The position numbers and the translations under genes were made by a program. Source: Roseitranquillus sp963776845 (lineage in GTDB: Bacteria; Pseudomonadota; Alphaproteobacteria; Rhodobacterales; Rhodobacteraceae). Taken from it: 64,000 bases of DNA. Positions 8,568 through 18,113 of the stretch are shown here, piece by piece; the first letter of the stretch is position 1; every line of letters begins with the position of its first letter. The notes under the pieces are model-generated. The model worked only from the letters and a program-made list of their open reading frames with translations, did no database searches and was not told the origin of the DNA. Location of the stretch: contig CAVZOJ010000006.1 of the NCBI GenBank assembly GCA_963776845.1, forward strand, positions 62,001-126,000. The letters are read 5' to 3'.

Positions 8568-10460
8568 CCCAAGTTCGACAGTTAATCGCGTAAGTGATTG
8601 ATACTGCGCGCACCGAAGGTGCGTTTGTGTGACTACACGCGGCTTCAGGCCGGTTTTGGCAAGCTCAGTGCGTCGAAGAGTTCGAGTTGCTCCGGGGTGG
8701 TCGTGCTGGTTCCGTGAAAGGATCTCTCGCCGATATGGGCGGTGTGTTTCTGGATGCGCGCGAGCAGGTCGAGCGCGGTGCGCGGGCTGGCGCTGTGGCC
8801 TCGCGCCTTCAAGCGCATCCGCACCACGCGGTAGAGCACGAGGGCCAGAAAGCAGATCATCGCGTGCGCCCGGATGCGCTCCGGCAGCCGGTGGTGAACC
8901 GGCGCGATCTCGATGTCGGACTTCAGGACGCGGAAGCCCCGCTCGATGTCGGCGAGGCTTCTGTATCGCGCGACGGCCTCGGCCGGCGCGATGTCCGAGG
9001 CATTGGTCAGAACCGCCAGCTTGCCGTCGAAGAGTTCGGCATCGCGGGTCGCCGCCTCGTCGATGGTGTAGCTGATCCTGTCGGCGTGCAGATCGGGCTT
9101 GATGAAGCGGGTCAGCTCCGCCTCGGCGACGGCGCGGGCGAAGCGACTGCAGGCGCCGCGATCGGAGGCACGGCGTCCGCGGGTCGTCTGCCCCTCGTCC
9201 TGGGCATCGAGCCTGGCCACCAACCTGTCCGCCATCGCCTCCAGCTCGGCGATGCGCGCCCGGCGCCTGTGGGACTGCTCTTCGGCCCGCAGGGGATCAT
9301 GCGCCACGATCAGCCGGTGACCGGCAAAGGTGCTTTCGGCCACGCCATCGCGAAAGGCGAGGTTCCGGAATGCATCGATCAGCTCGGCGTATCGACGCGC
9401 GGGAACGGCGAGGATGAACTCCAGCTTGCGAGCGGAGCGCTCGGCGACCGACGTCAGCTCGGTGATGTTCTCGAGGCTGAGCAGCCCGCGATCGGCCACC
9501 AGCACCACCCGCTGGATCGGAAAGTGCGCGAGTACCTTCTCCAGCATCCCCTGCAAGGTCTTCGTCTCGGCGACGTTGCCGGGGTGGACCGTGTGCAGGA
9601 GCGGCAGACCTTCGGCGGTCTGCACCACGCCCAGGACGAACTGCCGGGCGATGCCGCCGCGCTCCTTGTTCATGCCGAAGGCGCGCAGGTCGTCGGCCAC
9701 CTCGGCCTCGCCGTGGATGCGCACCGTGGTCAGGTCGTAGAACACGATCGAGAGGTCGCGATCGACCAGGGGGCGGAACTGGCGGCTCAGCGCGGCCTCG
9801 ACGGGATCGAGGTTGTCCATCAGCGCGTCCATCGCGCGCAGGAGCTGCTGGTGTGTCGGGGTCTGCGGCATGCCCGGCATCGCGACCGTCTCCAGCCAGC
9901 GCAGGCAGCCCAGCTTCGACTCCGGCGCGCAAAGCCGGTTGAACACCATCGCCCGGATCAGCGATTCTGCATCGAAGCCGCGCCGCGAGGAGCGCAGGGC
10001 CCGCTGCAAGGCCTTGTCGATCCCGAGGTCACGCCAGAGTTCGTGGAGCGCGAAGACGTCGCCGTAGCTGCGTCCGGGTTCGTGGACGACCTCGGACGCG
10101 GTGTTCTCAGCGCGGCCCACGGCCCGGTTGAGGCCATTGATCAAGGGATCGAGCATCGAAGGGGTGAGCCTGTCGAGGCGCCCGAGGTTCGCGACCACGC
10201 GCACTCGGGACTGCCCACGGTCGTTCCGGTAAGCCTCCACGAGCTGGAGATACTGTCGGCCGCCGGTCTTGGTGACGCGGGTATACATTGTGTAGCGAAG
10301 CTACCAGCATCGTGCATCTTCTTTCAATGCTGGTCGTCGACGTGGCGTGTGACTACTGGGGTCACCGATTTTCGGGTTGATCCCTTCGCCAAGTCATTGA
10401 AACTACGTCACCGGCCCACGCCCACGACGATGAAATAGCTCGTGAAGTGTCGAACTCCGG
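8568..10460 (-). mobile_element. IS1634-family element with intact transposase
   Basis: About 1.9 kb. The ends are CCCAAGTTCGACA at 8568-8580 and TGTCGAACTCCGG at 10448-10460, an imperfect inverted repeat close to that of the two nested copies. It truncates the broken hypothetical gene on the left and the primase-helicase gene on the right. Confidence 0.85.
8645..10288 (-). CDS. IS1634-family transposase
   Basis: Intact, 547 residues, starting MYTRVTKTGGRQYLQLVEAYRN and ending FDALSLPKPA. DDE residues sit in IVFYDLTTVRIHGEAE, VVLVADRGLLSLENIT and DIERGFRVLKSDIEIAPVHHR. It is the uninterrupted reference for the two nested copies: it has neither the IS110 insertion nor the 37-base structured insertion. 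It is diverged from those copies, so whether it could act on them in trans is unknown. Confidence 0.95.
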   Translation of the reverse strand: MYTRVTKTGGRQYLQLVEAYRNDRGQSRVRVVANLGRLDRLTPSMLDPLINGLNRAVGRAENTASEVVHEPGRSYGDVFALHELWRDLGIDKALQRALRSSRRGFDAESLIRAMVFNRLCAPESKLGCLRWLETVAMPGMPQTPTHQQLLRAMDALMDNLDPVEAALSRQFRPLVDRDLSIVFYDLTTVRIHGEAEVADDLRAFGMNKERGGIARQFVLGVVQTAEGLPLLHTVHPGNVAETKTLQGMLEKVLAHFPIQRVVLVADRGLLSLENITELTSVAERSARKLEFILAVPARRYAELIDAFRNLAFRDGVAESTFAGHRLIVAHDPLRAEEQSHRRRARIAELEAMADRLVARLDAQDEGQTTRGRRASDRGACSRFARAVAEAELTRFIKPDLHADRISYTIDEAATRDAELFDGKLAVLTNASDIAPAEAVARYRSLADIERGFRVLKSDIEIAPVHHRLPERIRAHAMICFLALVLYRVVRMRLKARGHSASPRTALDLLARIQKHTAHIGERSFHGTSTTTPEQLELFDALSLPKPA

Positions 10461-11925
10461 GGACCAGCAGCCCTCGTCGACGATGACGATGCCCACGCCG
10501 TCCATGTCGCCCCAGAAGCCGGTGAAGAGCGCGTCGTAGGCGGCTATGACGACGTCGGCGGAAGCGACCTCGCGGAGGTTCTGCTGCTTCAGGCACCCCT
10601 CCAGGAACCGACAGGTCTGCCCCGCGCGGTTGATGCAGACGGACTCCTGCACGTCGATGCCGGCCTCGATGGCGATGTCGACCGCGTCGGTGTCGCGGCA
10701 CATCGGCGCGCCTGACGGAGCCGTCGCATGGTAGCCGCGCAGCACCCCGACCAGCAGTCCGCTCCTCCGCCAGCCGCCGGCTGCTTCTTCGGCGAGCGCG
10801 TGCGACGGGGTGACCACCATGATCCGCGACGGCTTCTCCTGCTGCTGCAGCCGCTCCCGCAGCGCCAGGACCCGCGAGCGGGCGCGGACGGTCTTGCCGA
10901 GGCCGACGGTGGCGCGAATGCCGATCTGCGGCGCCGGACCGGCGGGGTTGTCGTGCCAGTCCTCGATGGCGCGGCACGCGTCGCCCAGTAGCCGGTCCAG
11001 TTTCGCGCGCGCCTCCAGGGCGGACAAGGCTGGCGCCTCGTAGCTTGCCTCGGCAGTTTCGCCGCGCGGCGGCAGCCGGCCCTCGCAGTGGAGGCGGAGC
11101 TTGTCCTCGACCTTGCGCTCGGCATCGACCGGTCCATAGCGAAGCCCTCCGCCCTTGCGCCCGCGCGAGAGGTCCGTCGTGCTTTCGAACCGTGACCAGG
11201 CCGCCCGGGCCATGGGCATGACGTCGAGCGGCCGTCCAGCGTCCATCGTGTCGCGCAGGACGTGGAAGGCGATCCGCGACAGCCAGGAGTCGCGCCCGTC
11301 GACGACCAGCCCGTGCGCGTCCCGCACCGCCTCTGTCGGTCCCCGAACCTGGTGCGCGGTCTTCCGGGGTCTGCTGCAGGCGCGCCTCGGCGGCGGCGTC
11401 CGGATGTCGAGCAATGTCCGGCACATCGCCGCATCAACGACAGGCAAATCCCCTTCGGCGAGATCGAGCGGCGTCTTGCCGGACGGCCATGAATACGGGC
11501 GTCCGGTCTCGGGGTGGACGCCAAAGGCCACGAGCTGCTGGCCGCTGGCGAGGACCTCGATCCCGTCGGCGGCAAGCTTCCGGAACGGCTCGGCGGCCCG
11601 GTAGAGCAGGAGCCGCTTCGGCCAGCGGCCGACACGGAGAAGCGGCGTGTCGCCGCGATCGAACCCGCTGCTCGGCGGCGTCAGCGAGCTCCTCGTCGAG
11701 GATGTCGATGTCGATCGCGACAAGTTGGCCAGTGCGCAGACCGATGCCGCAGTCCGGGAATTCTCCGCACCACTGCTCGATCTTCCGGGCGTCGATCGGG
11801 TCCGAGGCCCACCCGCGCAGGACCGGTCTTTTCTCTCCCGGTCGGATCGGCAGCGGCGAATAGCCATTCTTCAAGAGCTGGAGAGCCGCTTCCCCGAATG
11901 TCGGATGTCCAGCACCGACGGGGCG
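10461..11925 (-). pseudogene. Bifunctional primase-polymerase/helicase, truncated and frameshifted
   Basis: The N-terminal part resembles the archaeo-eukaryotic prim-pol domain of plasmids and phages: NGYSPLPIRPGEKRPVLRGW, then GIGLRTGQLVAIDIDILD with the metal-binding DxD. The frame changes near 11690, then PYSWPSGKTPLDL and FHVLRDTMDAGRPLDV lead to a helicase domain with Walker A ATVGLGKT, VVTPSHALAEEA and Walker B IVIVDEG. The IS1634 element cuts the gene at about 10460, losing the rest of the helicase. The 5' end is joined to a methyltransferase fragment at about 11926, so the start is also lost. It suggests a former plasmid or prophage. Confidence 0.65.
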
Positions 11926-12516
11926 GCCGCTGGCCGGCGGCTTCCAGTTCCGGGAAGGACAGCGCGGGATCAGCGTAGTGGTTTGCCCCGGGCCCCGGCG
12001 GCAGGACAATGTCAGGGTGCCCGTGCGCCTCGATCGCGCCAAAGACATATCCAAGCGCGGTATCTACTTCCGGTCCGCACCAGACTGAGAACGCCAGTTT
12101 CCCCCCGGGTCTAAGCACCCGCCGCGCTTCCTTGAAGACCATGGTGGGTCAGGGACATGCGGAATCCCGAAGCCGATTGTGACCGCGTCGAATTCCGCGT
12201 CACCGAAATTCAAGCTCGTTGCGTCGCCCTCGACGAAGTGCGCCTCTGGTACCGCCTCTCGGGCAAGCGCGAGCATAGCGAGGGAAAAATCAACGCCGGT
12301 GACCCTTGCTCCCAAACAGACCAACTCGGCCGCCACATTGCCATGTCCGCAGCACAGATCGAGCGCCTCGATGCCCGGCTCGACCGCGACAGCCGCAACA
12401 ATATGCGGTACCACCATGTCGGAGGCTTGGGTGAAGTCACGAGCATAGGATTGCGCCACATTCGCATCCGCCCACTCGCGCTTCTCCAGAGCAGCAAAGG
12501 CGTCGATTCCGGTCAC
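11926..12516 (-). pseudogene. Class I SAM-dependent methyltransferase, frameshifted and truncated
   Basis: Likely GTG start at 12514-12516 behind GGGAAGG (12524-12530). Motif I reads ALDLCCGHGNVAAELVCLGARVTGVDFS, followed by FVEGDATSLNFGDAEFDAVTIGFG. A missing base near 12140 shifts the frame, after which MVFKEARRVLRPGGKLAFSVW continues the fold. The C-terminus is lost where the sequence joins the primase fragment (after FPELEAAG). Substrate unknown; the pattern fits the UbiE/Methyltransf_11 type. Confidence 0.75.
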
Positions 12517-12822
12517 TGGGTGTCCTTCCCTAGTCGGCGTGATGCTACCACACTTCATGCTGAGGGAATCCGAAGTATCCTTCTTATGGCCTGACAGGCC
12601 GGATGGCGCCGGCCAGCGAGGACCTGACGACTGCAAGCTGCGCGAAGTTGTCATTCGCAAAACCTGCATGTTTCGCTGATGCAGCATCCGACTGGAGGCC
12701 GCGGGTTCCCGAAGTCGAAAATGCCGTCGATTGCCGTGAAACTCCGTGTCCCAACGACACACTCGCGCAGAAATTGTGCGGAGGGCCGCAATCGCAGGGA
12801 GTCCCTTTGGCAGTAGTGTCCT
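12517..12822. other. Spacer without a recognisable gene
   Basis: About 300 bases between the broken methyltransferase and the small cytochrome. Apart from the methyltransferase ribosome site at 12524-12530, nothing is recognisable. Confidence 0.6.
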
Positions 12823-13203
12823 TCATCGCGCCTCGCCGATTTCTGGAAGGCCCGCCACGATCCAGCTTTCGATCAGTGCGATCTGGTCGTCAGGCAGCGG
12901 ACGGCTCAGAAACGGCATCCGTGGTACGCTCTCGCCACGCAGCCTCCGAACTAACTCACTGCCGCCGACGTCCCCTTGGATCAGCACTGCCCCTCGCTCG
13001 CTGCCCTTCAAGGCAGCGGCATAGTCGTCCAGCCGCAAGCCCTTCGAGGCACCGGCAACCGCCGAGTGACACATCACGCAGCGTTCAGTGAATATCGCGC
13101 TGACCTCTGGCCACCCGGGCGACCTACCGCTGGCCTGACCGGCGACTGCGCCGGTGACCACGGTGAGAAGCGCAAGCAGGCCGACAAGCAGTTGTGGTCT
13201 CAA
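12823..13203 (-). CDS. Small exported c-type cytochrome (Planctomycete-cytochrome-c-like)
   Basis: About 126 residues. I place the start at the TTG at 13201-13203, behind the strong ribosome site GGAGGAGG; an ATG at 13245 is in frame but has no such site. The N-terminus (LLVGLLALLTVVTGAVA) is a signal peptide. One haem site CVMCH follows FTER, then SKGLRLDDYAAALKG, PRMPFLSRPLPDDQIALIESWI. Only a single haem motif is present. The gene is divergent from the periplasmic protein at 13340, with about 136 bases between, where promoters for both may lie. Confidence 0.8.
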   Translation of the reverse strand: MRPQLLVGLLALLTVVTGAVAGQASGRSPGWPEVSAIFTERCVMCHSAVAGASKGLRLDDYAAALKGSERGAVLIQGDVGGSELVRRLRGESVPRMPFLSRPLPDDQIALIESWIVAGLPEIGEAR

Positions 13204-13339
13204 AGCTACCTCCTCCACCCTGCAGACATGCGTCACGCTCGGCATGAGCTTCCGAAAGAATACATCACAGCAGTCGAAATCTATGGTAAAATTCTCCGCC
13301 GGGGAGGACTCACCCGGACAAGATCATCGGGGGGATGAT

Positions 13340-13918
13340 ATGAAAACCGCTGGAGTACTGGCTTTTCTTATTACTTGCGTTCCAATGACGCTTTGGGCCG
13401 AAGACGTCGATCTGGACGTAATGCGCGCAAGCGTTGAGAAATACAAGGACATCGACGTCGCCTTGGCGGCCGGATACATCACGCCCGACAACCATTGCGT
13501 GTCGGCCGAAGGCGAGGGTCTGCCGCCGGAACTTGGGGCCATGGGTATCCACTACATTCACCCTGCAATACTGAAAATCACTGGTACTGATCCGCGGGTG
13601 AACGGCGACTCTACCTATACGGACTGGTCGCAGCCCTCGATCCTGATTTACGAACCGCAGGCTGATGGCTCGCTGGAACTAGTCGCTGTCGAAAACCTGG
13701 TATTTGAAGCAGTTTGGGATGCGGCCGCAATCGGCGAGGAACTGGTGTTGAACGGCCGTTCTTGGGATCACATGGCCGACGATCCAAACACTCAGGGTGA
13801 TGAGGCGCACGGATTCATGCCGCACTATGACCAGCACGTCTGGCTCTTCCGCCAAAACCCGATGGGAGATCTGATGCCATTCAATTCGAATGTCACCTGC
13901 GAGCACGCCGAAAACTGA
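13340..13918 (+). CDS. Periplasmic hypothetical protein
   Basis: 192 residues. ATG at 13340 behind GGGGGGAT. The N-terminus MKTAGVLAFLITCVPMTLWA is a signal peptide. The mature part has YKDIDVALAAGYITPD, MGIHYIHPAIL, SILIYEPQADGSLELVAVE and EAHGFMPHYDQHVWLFRQNP. It looks like a conserved exported protein of proteobacteria with several His residues that could bind metal, but I cannot name its function. Its divergent neighbour is a small cytochrome c. Confidence 0.75.
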   Translation: MKTAGVLAFLITCVPMTLWAEDVDLDVMRASVEKYKDIDVALAAGYITPDNHCVSAEGEGLPPELGAMGIHYIHPAILKITGTDPRVNGDSTYTDWSQPSILIYEPQADGSLELVAVENLVFEAVWDAAAIGEELVLNGRSWDHMADDPNTQGDEAHGFMPHYDQHVWLFRQNPMGDLMPFNSNVTCEHAEN

Positions 13919-14507
13919 TCGCGGTCAGTTCGATGCAGCGCCAACGGGCGCTGCATCATCTTCCTGCGCTCCTTGGCACAGTCGCCTGCGGGAGTCTGGG
14001 CACTTGAGCGGGCGCGGTCACGCTTTCCATAGCTTTTGCCGCTGGTGCTTCCGCAGGTCCGCCCGGTCGCACGGTCGGCCGATTTTGTCTCGGCAAAGAG
14101 GGCACTCCTCGCGTATTCTGCAGCCGTGAAGGTCGAGTTTTCGCGCTAGCAGCGAATGACTGGTGTGTTTAAGAATTTTCGATGCGGGCCGCTGCGCGAC
14201 GGTGGGGCTCGAGGTGGCGTCGGCCCGCGTTGAAAATTCTGACAGGGAGGAAGCCGCGGGGGTCTGGGCAAGGCCTATGGGGAAAGCGCGCGGTCAACGT
14301 CGGCGCGTGAGCGCGGAAGCCGGATCAATCGTGAGCCCTGGCGGGGTGGCACGGCGGTTCTCGTCATCGTTCGCGATGGACAGAGCGTCTCCGCGCGGCG
14401 CCATCGGGAGCGGAGGAGCAGCAGGGCGAAGCGGAGGCACGGCCTGACGCGGTTCCGGACCGCATGCCTGGACCGGATCGGGGACGTTGAGAATGATGGC
14501 CGTGTCA

Positions 14508-14945
14508 TCATGCGGCTGCCCACCGCGGTGGTGCTCGGGTGGTGGGGCGTTCGCCGCGCCGGAAGGTTTCGATGATCCGCATCGGCCCGCCGCAATCCGG
14601 GCAGGGCTCCCTCAGGGTGAGCGGTGGGGCGACGTCGATGTCGGGTCGGTCGGCTTCCGTGGGCGCTTGGGTACCGAGGAGGTCCCGAACCCTGGCGAGG
14701 GTGTCCTTGCGGCCCGCTCCGGCGAGCAGGCCGTAGTGCCGAATGCGGTGGAAGCCGTCGGGCAGGACGTGGACCAGGAAGCGGCGGATGAACTCCTCGG
14801 GCGAGAGGCGCATGACCTTGAGGCGATCGCCGCTCTTGATCCGGTAGTCCTTCCAGCGGAACGCGACGGTCTCGGCATCAGCACTGACGAGGCGAGTGTT
14901 CGAGATCGCGACGCGGTGAGTGTATCGGCTGAGGTAGGCTAGCAC
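14508..14945 (-). pseudogene. IS91 transposase, C-terminal fragment (copy A)
   Basis: About 145 codons from LAYLSRYTHRVAISNTRLVS to RPTTRAPPRWAAA, the C-terminal half of the Y2 transposase seen in copies B and C. The zinc-binding N-terminus and the HUH motif were removed by the internal deletion. Confidence 0.85.
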
Positions 14946-15700
14946 GGCCTCCGGGCCACCCGCACGTCCGTCCCGGCTTCCAGCAGGTGCGTCGCGAAGC
15001 TGTGGCGGAGCGTGTGCAGCGACGCTGGCTTGGTGACACCCGCCATGTGCTTGGCCGAATGAAACGCACGGTTGAGCTGGCGCGGCGACAGCGGGTTGAT
15101 CTTCGGCTTGCCGGGAAACAGCCAGCCGCCGGGACGCGCCTCGCGCCAGTAGTCGCGCAGGAGCTCCAGCAGGGCGGGCGACAGCATCACCTTGCGGTCC
15201 TTGCGCCCCTTGCCCTGCTCGACGTGGATCAGCATGCGGTCGCTGTCGATGTCGGTGACCTTGAGGGTGCAGACCTCGGAGGCGCGCAATCCCGCTCCGT
15301 AGCTGATGCCGAGCGCCGCGCGGTACTTCAGCCCCGGTCCCGGAGCCGCGGCCAGGATGTCGGCGACGTCCTCCACGCTCAGCACCACGGGCAGCTTCCG
15401 CGGCTGCCGTCGGAACTGCATGTACCGCTTCATCTCCTCGCGCCGGCAGGTGGTGTCGAAGAAGAACCTGAGCGCGGTGACGCGGGCGTTGAACGTCGGC
15501 GGCGCGACCGCGGCGTTCGTCATGTAGAGCTGGTAGGCGCGCAGGTCGTCGGGCGTGGCGGTGTCCGGCGAGCGCTTCAGGAACCTGGCGGACTCCTTGA
15601 CCCCGCGGATGTGCGCCTTCTGGGCCTTCTCGCCGAGGCCACGGATGCGCATGTCCTCGATCATCCGCTCACGCAGCGGCGTGGTTCTCTCCTCCGTCAC
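14939..15700 (-). pseudogene. IS91-associated tyrosine recombinase, 3'-truncated (copy A)
   Basis: GTG start at 15698-15700 behind GGAGGG. Intact through RQLNRAFHSAKHMAG and HTLRHSFATHLLEAGTDVRV; the deletion then removes LLGH and the catalytic Tyr region (ARYTHV). Otherwise nearly identical to copies B and C. Without the tyrosine it cannot be active. Confidence 0.85.
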
Positions 15701-15847
15701 GGGACCCTCCTGTCTGACGATTGGGAAGGCCCCAATCCTCAGACCGGTCAGCCCGATCAGAGAAGCGCGCAACTCAGATCAGTGCCGAACGACACCCACG
15801 AGCGCCAATGCCGCGAAAGCGGCTTCGTCCTTGTCCGCGCTCCGGAC

Positions 15848-15977
15848 CATCGGACCGGCGGCCTCGCTGCGCACGTCACGAATGGCTGCGAACCCTGCGG
15901 CACTGCGGCGGCCGGCGGAGCGCACGAACGGCAGCTTCGGGCCGACCCCTGCCGGAGGGCGGCCCCTCTTGGCTCCT
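15848..15977 (-). repeat. Dispersed repeat R, copy R1
   Basis: Lies between the integrase stop and IS91 copy A. It contains a hairpin (GGGCCGACCCC and GGGCGGCCCC arms with one mismatch, about 15945-15972) and the motif GCCATTCGTGACGTGCGCAG. Related segments occur at 23080-23265, 52365-52486, 52920-53015, 55095-55275 and 62914-63090. Confidence 0.55.
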
Positions 15978-16556
15978 TCAGAATCTCGATCGCTTCGGCG
16001 ATGGCGAGCGCGTCCTCGAGTTCGATGCCGAGGTAGCGGACGGTGCTGTCGATCTTCGTATGACCGAGGAGGAGCTGGACCGCCCGGACATCGCCGGTCT
16101 TCTTGTAGATCTGCACCGCTTTGGTCCGTCGCATTGAATGCGTCCCGTAGGCGCTCGGCTCAAGGCCGATCGAGGCGACCCAGACCTTGAGCATTCGGCC
16201 GTATTGGCGTGTCGCGATGTGCGGCCGATCGTAGAATCGGCCCGGCCAAAGATGCTCGGAACCAAGCATCGCCGGGCTCTCCACCCAGCGAAGAAGGGAC
16301 TGCCTTGTCCCCTCGGTGATCTCGAACTGCACTGGCCGGTGTGTCTTGCTTTGGATGATCGAGGCGCGCTCTTTGACGCGACCCGCGACAATGACGTCGG
16401 CGACCTTGAGCCGGACGAGGTCGCATCCCCGCAGTTTGCTATCGACGGCCATGTTGAAGAGCGCGAGATCGCGGATGTTGCCGGCAAGTTCCAGGCGCAC
16501 GCGGATCGCCCAGACGTGCTTCGGTTGGAGCGGCCGCTTCTGGCCAACGGGGACGA
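15978..16556 (-). pseudogene. Tyrosine-type integrase, N-terminally truncated
   Basis: Reads QKRPLQPKHVWAIRVRLEL, DLALFNMAVDSKLRGCDLVR, SKTHRPVQFEITEGTRQSLL, then the catalytic core SAYGTHSMRRTKAVQIYKKT, VQLLLGHTKIDSTVRYLG (Arg, His-x-x-Arg, His and Tyr all present) and DALAIAEAIEI. Similar proteins of about 200 residues are common in alphaproteobacterial accessory DNA. The first residues are replaced by the end of IS91 copy B at about 16551-16560. The normal stop after EAIEI is read through because of one extra T (GATTCTGA against GATCTGA at 52487). Confidence 0.75.
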
Positions 16557-16680
16557 AGCCGCTTTCGCGGCATTGGCGCTCGTGGGTGTCGTTCGGCACT
16601 GATCTGAGTTGCGCGCTTCTCTGATCGGGCTGACCGGTCTGAGGATTGGGGCCTTCCCAATCGTCAGACAGGAGGGTCCC

Positions 16681-17568
16681 GTGACGGAGGATAGAACCAC
16701 GCCGCTGCGTGAGCGGATGATCGAGGACATGCGCATCCGTGGCCTCGGCGAGAAGGCCCAGAAGGCGCACATCCGCGGGGTCAAGGAGTCCGCCAGGTTC
16801 CTGAAGCGCTCGCCGGACACCGCCACGCCCGACGACCTGCGCGCCTACCAGCTCTACATGACGAACGCCGCGGTCGCGCCGCCGACGTTCAACGCCCGCG
16901 TCACCGCGCTCAGGTTCTTCTTCGACACCACCTGCCGGCGCGAGGAGATGAAGCGGTACATGCAGTTCCGACGGCAGCCGCGGAAGCTGCCCGTGGTGCT
17001 GAGCGTGGAGGACGTCGCCGACATCCTGGCCGCGGCTCCGGGACCGGGGCTGAAGTACCGCGCGGCGCTCGGCATCAGCTACGGAGCGGGATTGCGCGCC
17101 TCCGAGGTCTGCACCCTCAAGGTCACCGACATCGACAGCGACCGCATGCTGATCCACGTCGAGCAGGGCAAGGGGCGCAAGGACCGCAAGGTGATGCTGT
17201 CGCCCGCCCTGCTGGAGCTCCTGCGCGACTACTGGCGCGAGGCGCGTCCCGGCGGCTGGCTGTTTCCCGGCAAGCCGAAGATCAACCCGCTGTCGCCGCG
17301 CCAGCTCAACCGTGCGTTTCATTCGGCCAAGCACATGGCGGGTGTCACCAAGCCAGCGTCGCTGCACACGCTCCGCCACAGCTTCGCGACGCACCTGCTG
17401 GAAGCCGGGACGGACGTGCGGGTGATCCAGGTGCTGCTCGGGCACGCCAAGCTCGAGACGACGGCGCGCTACACCCACGTCGCCACCAGAACGATCCGCG
17501 ACACCGTGAGCCCGTTCGAGCGGCTGACGCAGTTGCAGGACCGGACGCTGAGGAACGGGCCGGAGTAG
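16681..17568 (+). CDS. Tyrosine recombinase of the IS91-family element (copy B)
   Basis: 295 residues from the GTG at 16681, behind GGAGGG. Has an N-terminal SAM-like domain (LGEKAQKAHIRGVKESARFL) and a catalytic core with GAGLRASEVCTLKV (Arg), HTLRHSFATHLLEAG (His-x-x-Arg), VLLGHAKLETTARYTHV (His and Tyr). It ends 13 bases before the transposase. Many alphaproteobacterial IS91 elements carry such a recombinase beside the HUH transposase; its role may be resolving or circularising the element (inference). Confidence 0.95.
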   Translation: MTEDRTTPLRERMIEDMRIRGLGEKAQKAHIRGVKESARFLKRSPDTATPDDLRAYQLYMTNAAVAPPTFNARVTALRFFFDTTCRREEMKRYMQFRRQPRKLPVVLSVEDVADILAAAPGPGLKYRAALGISYGAGLRASEVCTLKVTDIDSDRMLIHVEQGKGRKDRKVMLSPALLELLRDYWREARPGGWLFPGKPKINPLSPRQLNRAFHSAKHMAGVTKPASLHTLRHSFATHLLEAGTDVRVIQVLLGHAKLETTARYTHVATRTIRDTVSPFERLTQLQDRTLRNGPE

Positions 17569-17812
17569 CGTCCAGGCCTCGGTGGCTCGGCCAAGGCTGG
17601 AGAGCGCCGACATCTTCCGCGCCCACGGCCCCGCGTGGCGGCGGGCCCATACCGGACATGTCGGCCTGACCCAGCTCAAGGTCATGTCTGCGATCGAGGC
17701 CTGCCGGACGGAGGCGCTCGGCGGGCACGTGGCGGCCTGCGCGAAGTGCGGCCACCGGCACGTCGCCTACAACTCGTGCAAGAACCGCCACTGCCCGAAG
17801 TGAACAGGGTGA

Positions 17813-17851
17813 GCCGGGACCGTGGCCGCGGTGCGGCCGCGTAAGCCCGGC
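17813..17851 (+). repeat. Short structured insertion in the IS91 transposase gene, site 1 (copy B)
   Basis: Outer arms GCCGGG (17813-17818) and CCCGGC (17846-17851) enclose inner arms GGCCGC (17824-17829) and GCGGCC (17833-17838) around GGT. It follows the CKNRHCPK zinc motif, where the family normally continues CQGAA. Against that expectation I count a net gain of about 43 bases. The same sequence is in copy C at about 51047-51085. Confidence 0.65.
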
Positions 17852-18093
17852 GAACGCGGCGCGCGACTGGATGGCGGCGCGGGCGGAAGACCTGCTGCCG
17901 GTGGAGTACTTCCACGTGGTCTTCACCCTGCCGGCGGAGATCGCGCGCATCGCGTACTGGAACAAGCAGGCGGTCTACGGCCTGCTGTTCAAAGCGTCGG
18001 CCGAGACCACGACGACCATCGCCGCCGACCCGCGCCACCTCGGCGCCCGGATCGGCATGACCAGCGTCCTGCACACCTGGGGATCGGCGTCGT

Positions 18094-18113
18094 GCCGAAG
18101 GCACGCCTTCGGC
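18094..18113 (+). repeat. Short palindromic insertion in the IS91 transposase gene, site 2 (copy B)
   Basis: Perfect 8-bp arms GCCGAAGG (18094-18101) and CCTTCGGC (18106-18113) with loop CACG. It lies directly upstream of the codons for HHPHVHM. Family proteins have about two residues where this copy has 31 bases, a net gain of about 25 bases that shifts the frame. Copy C carries it at 50785-50804. Confidence 0.7.

Larger units (their letters stand above)
14167..15847 (-). mobile_element. IS91-family element, copy A, with an internal deletion
   Basis: The left end GTTTAAGAATTTTCGATG (14167 onward) matches the ends of copies B (19187, reversed) and C (49711). Relative to copy C about 1 kb is missing: the transposase reading breaks after CTCCGGGCC at about 14960 and continues inside the tyrosine recombinase at ACCCGCACG. 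The right end reaches about 15847, where similarity to copy C stops. Confidence 0.85.

Noticed and set aside
8687..10438. 583-codon plus-strand open frame opposite the IS1634 transposase
   Set aside because: Mirror of an intact transposase with all DDE residues; GC-rich antisense frames stay open by chance.
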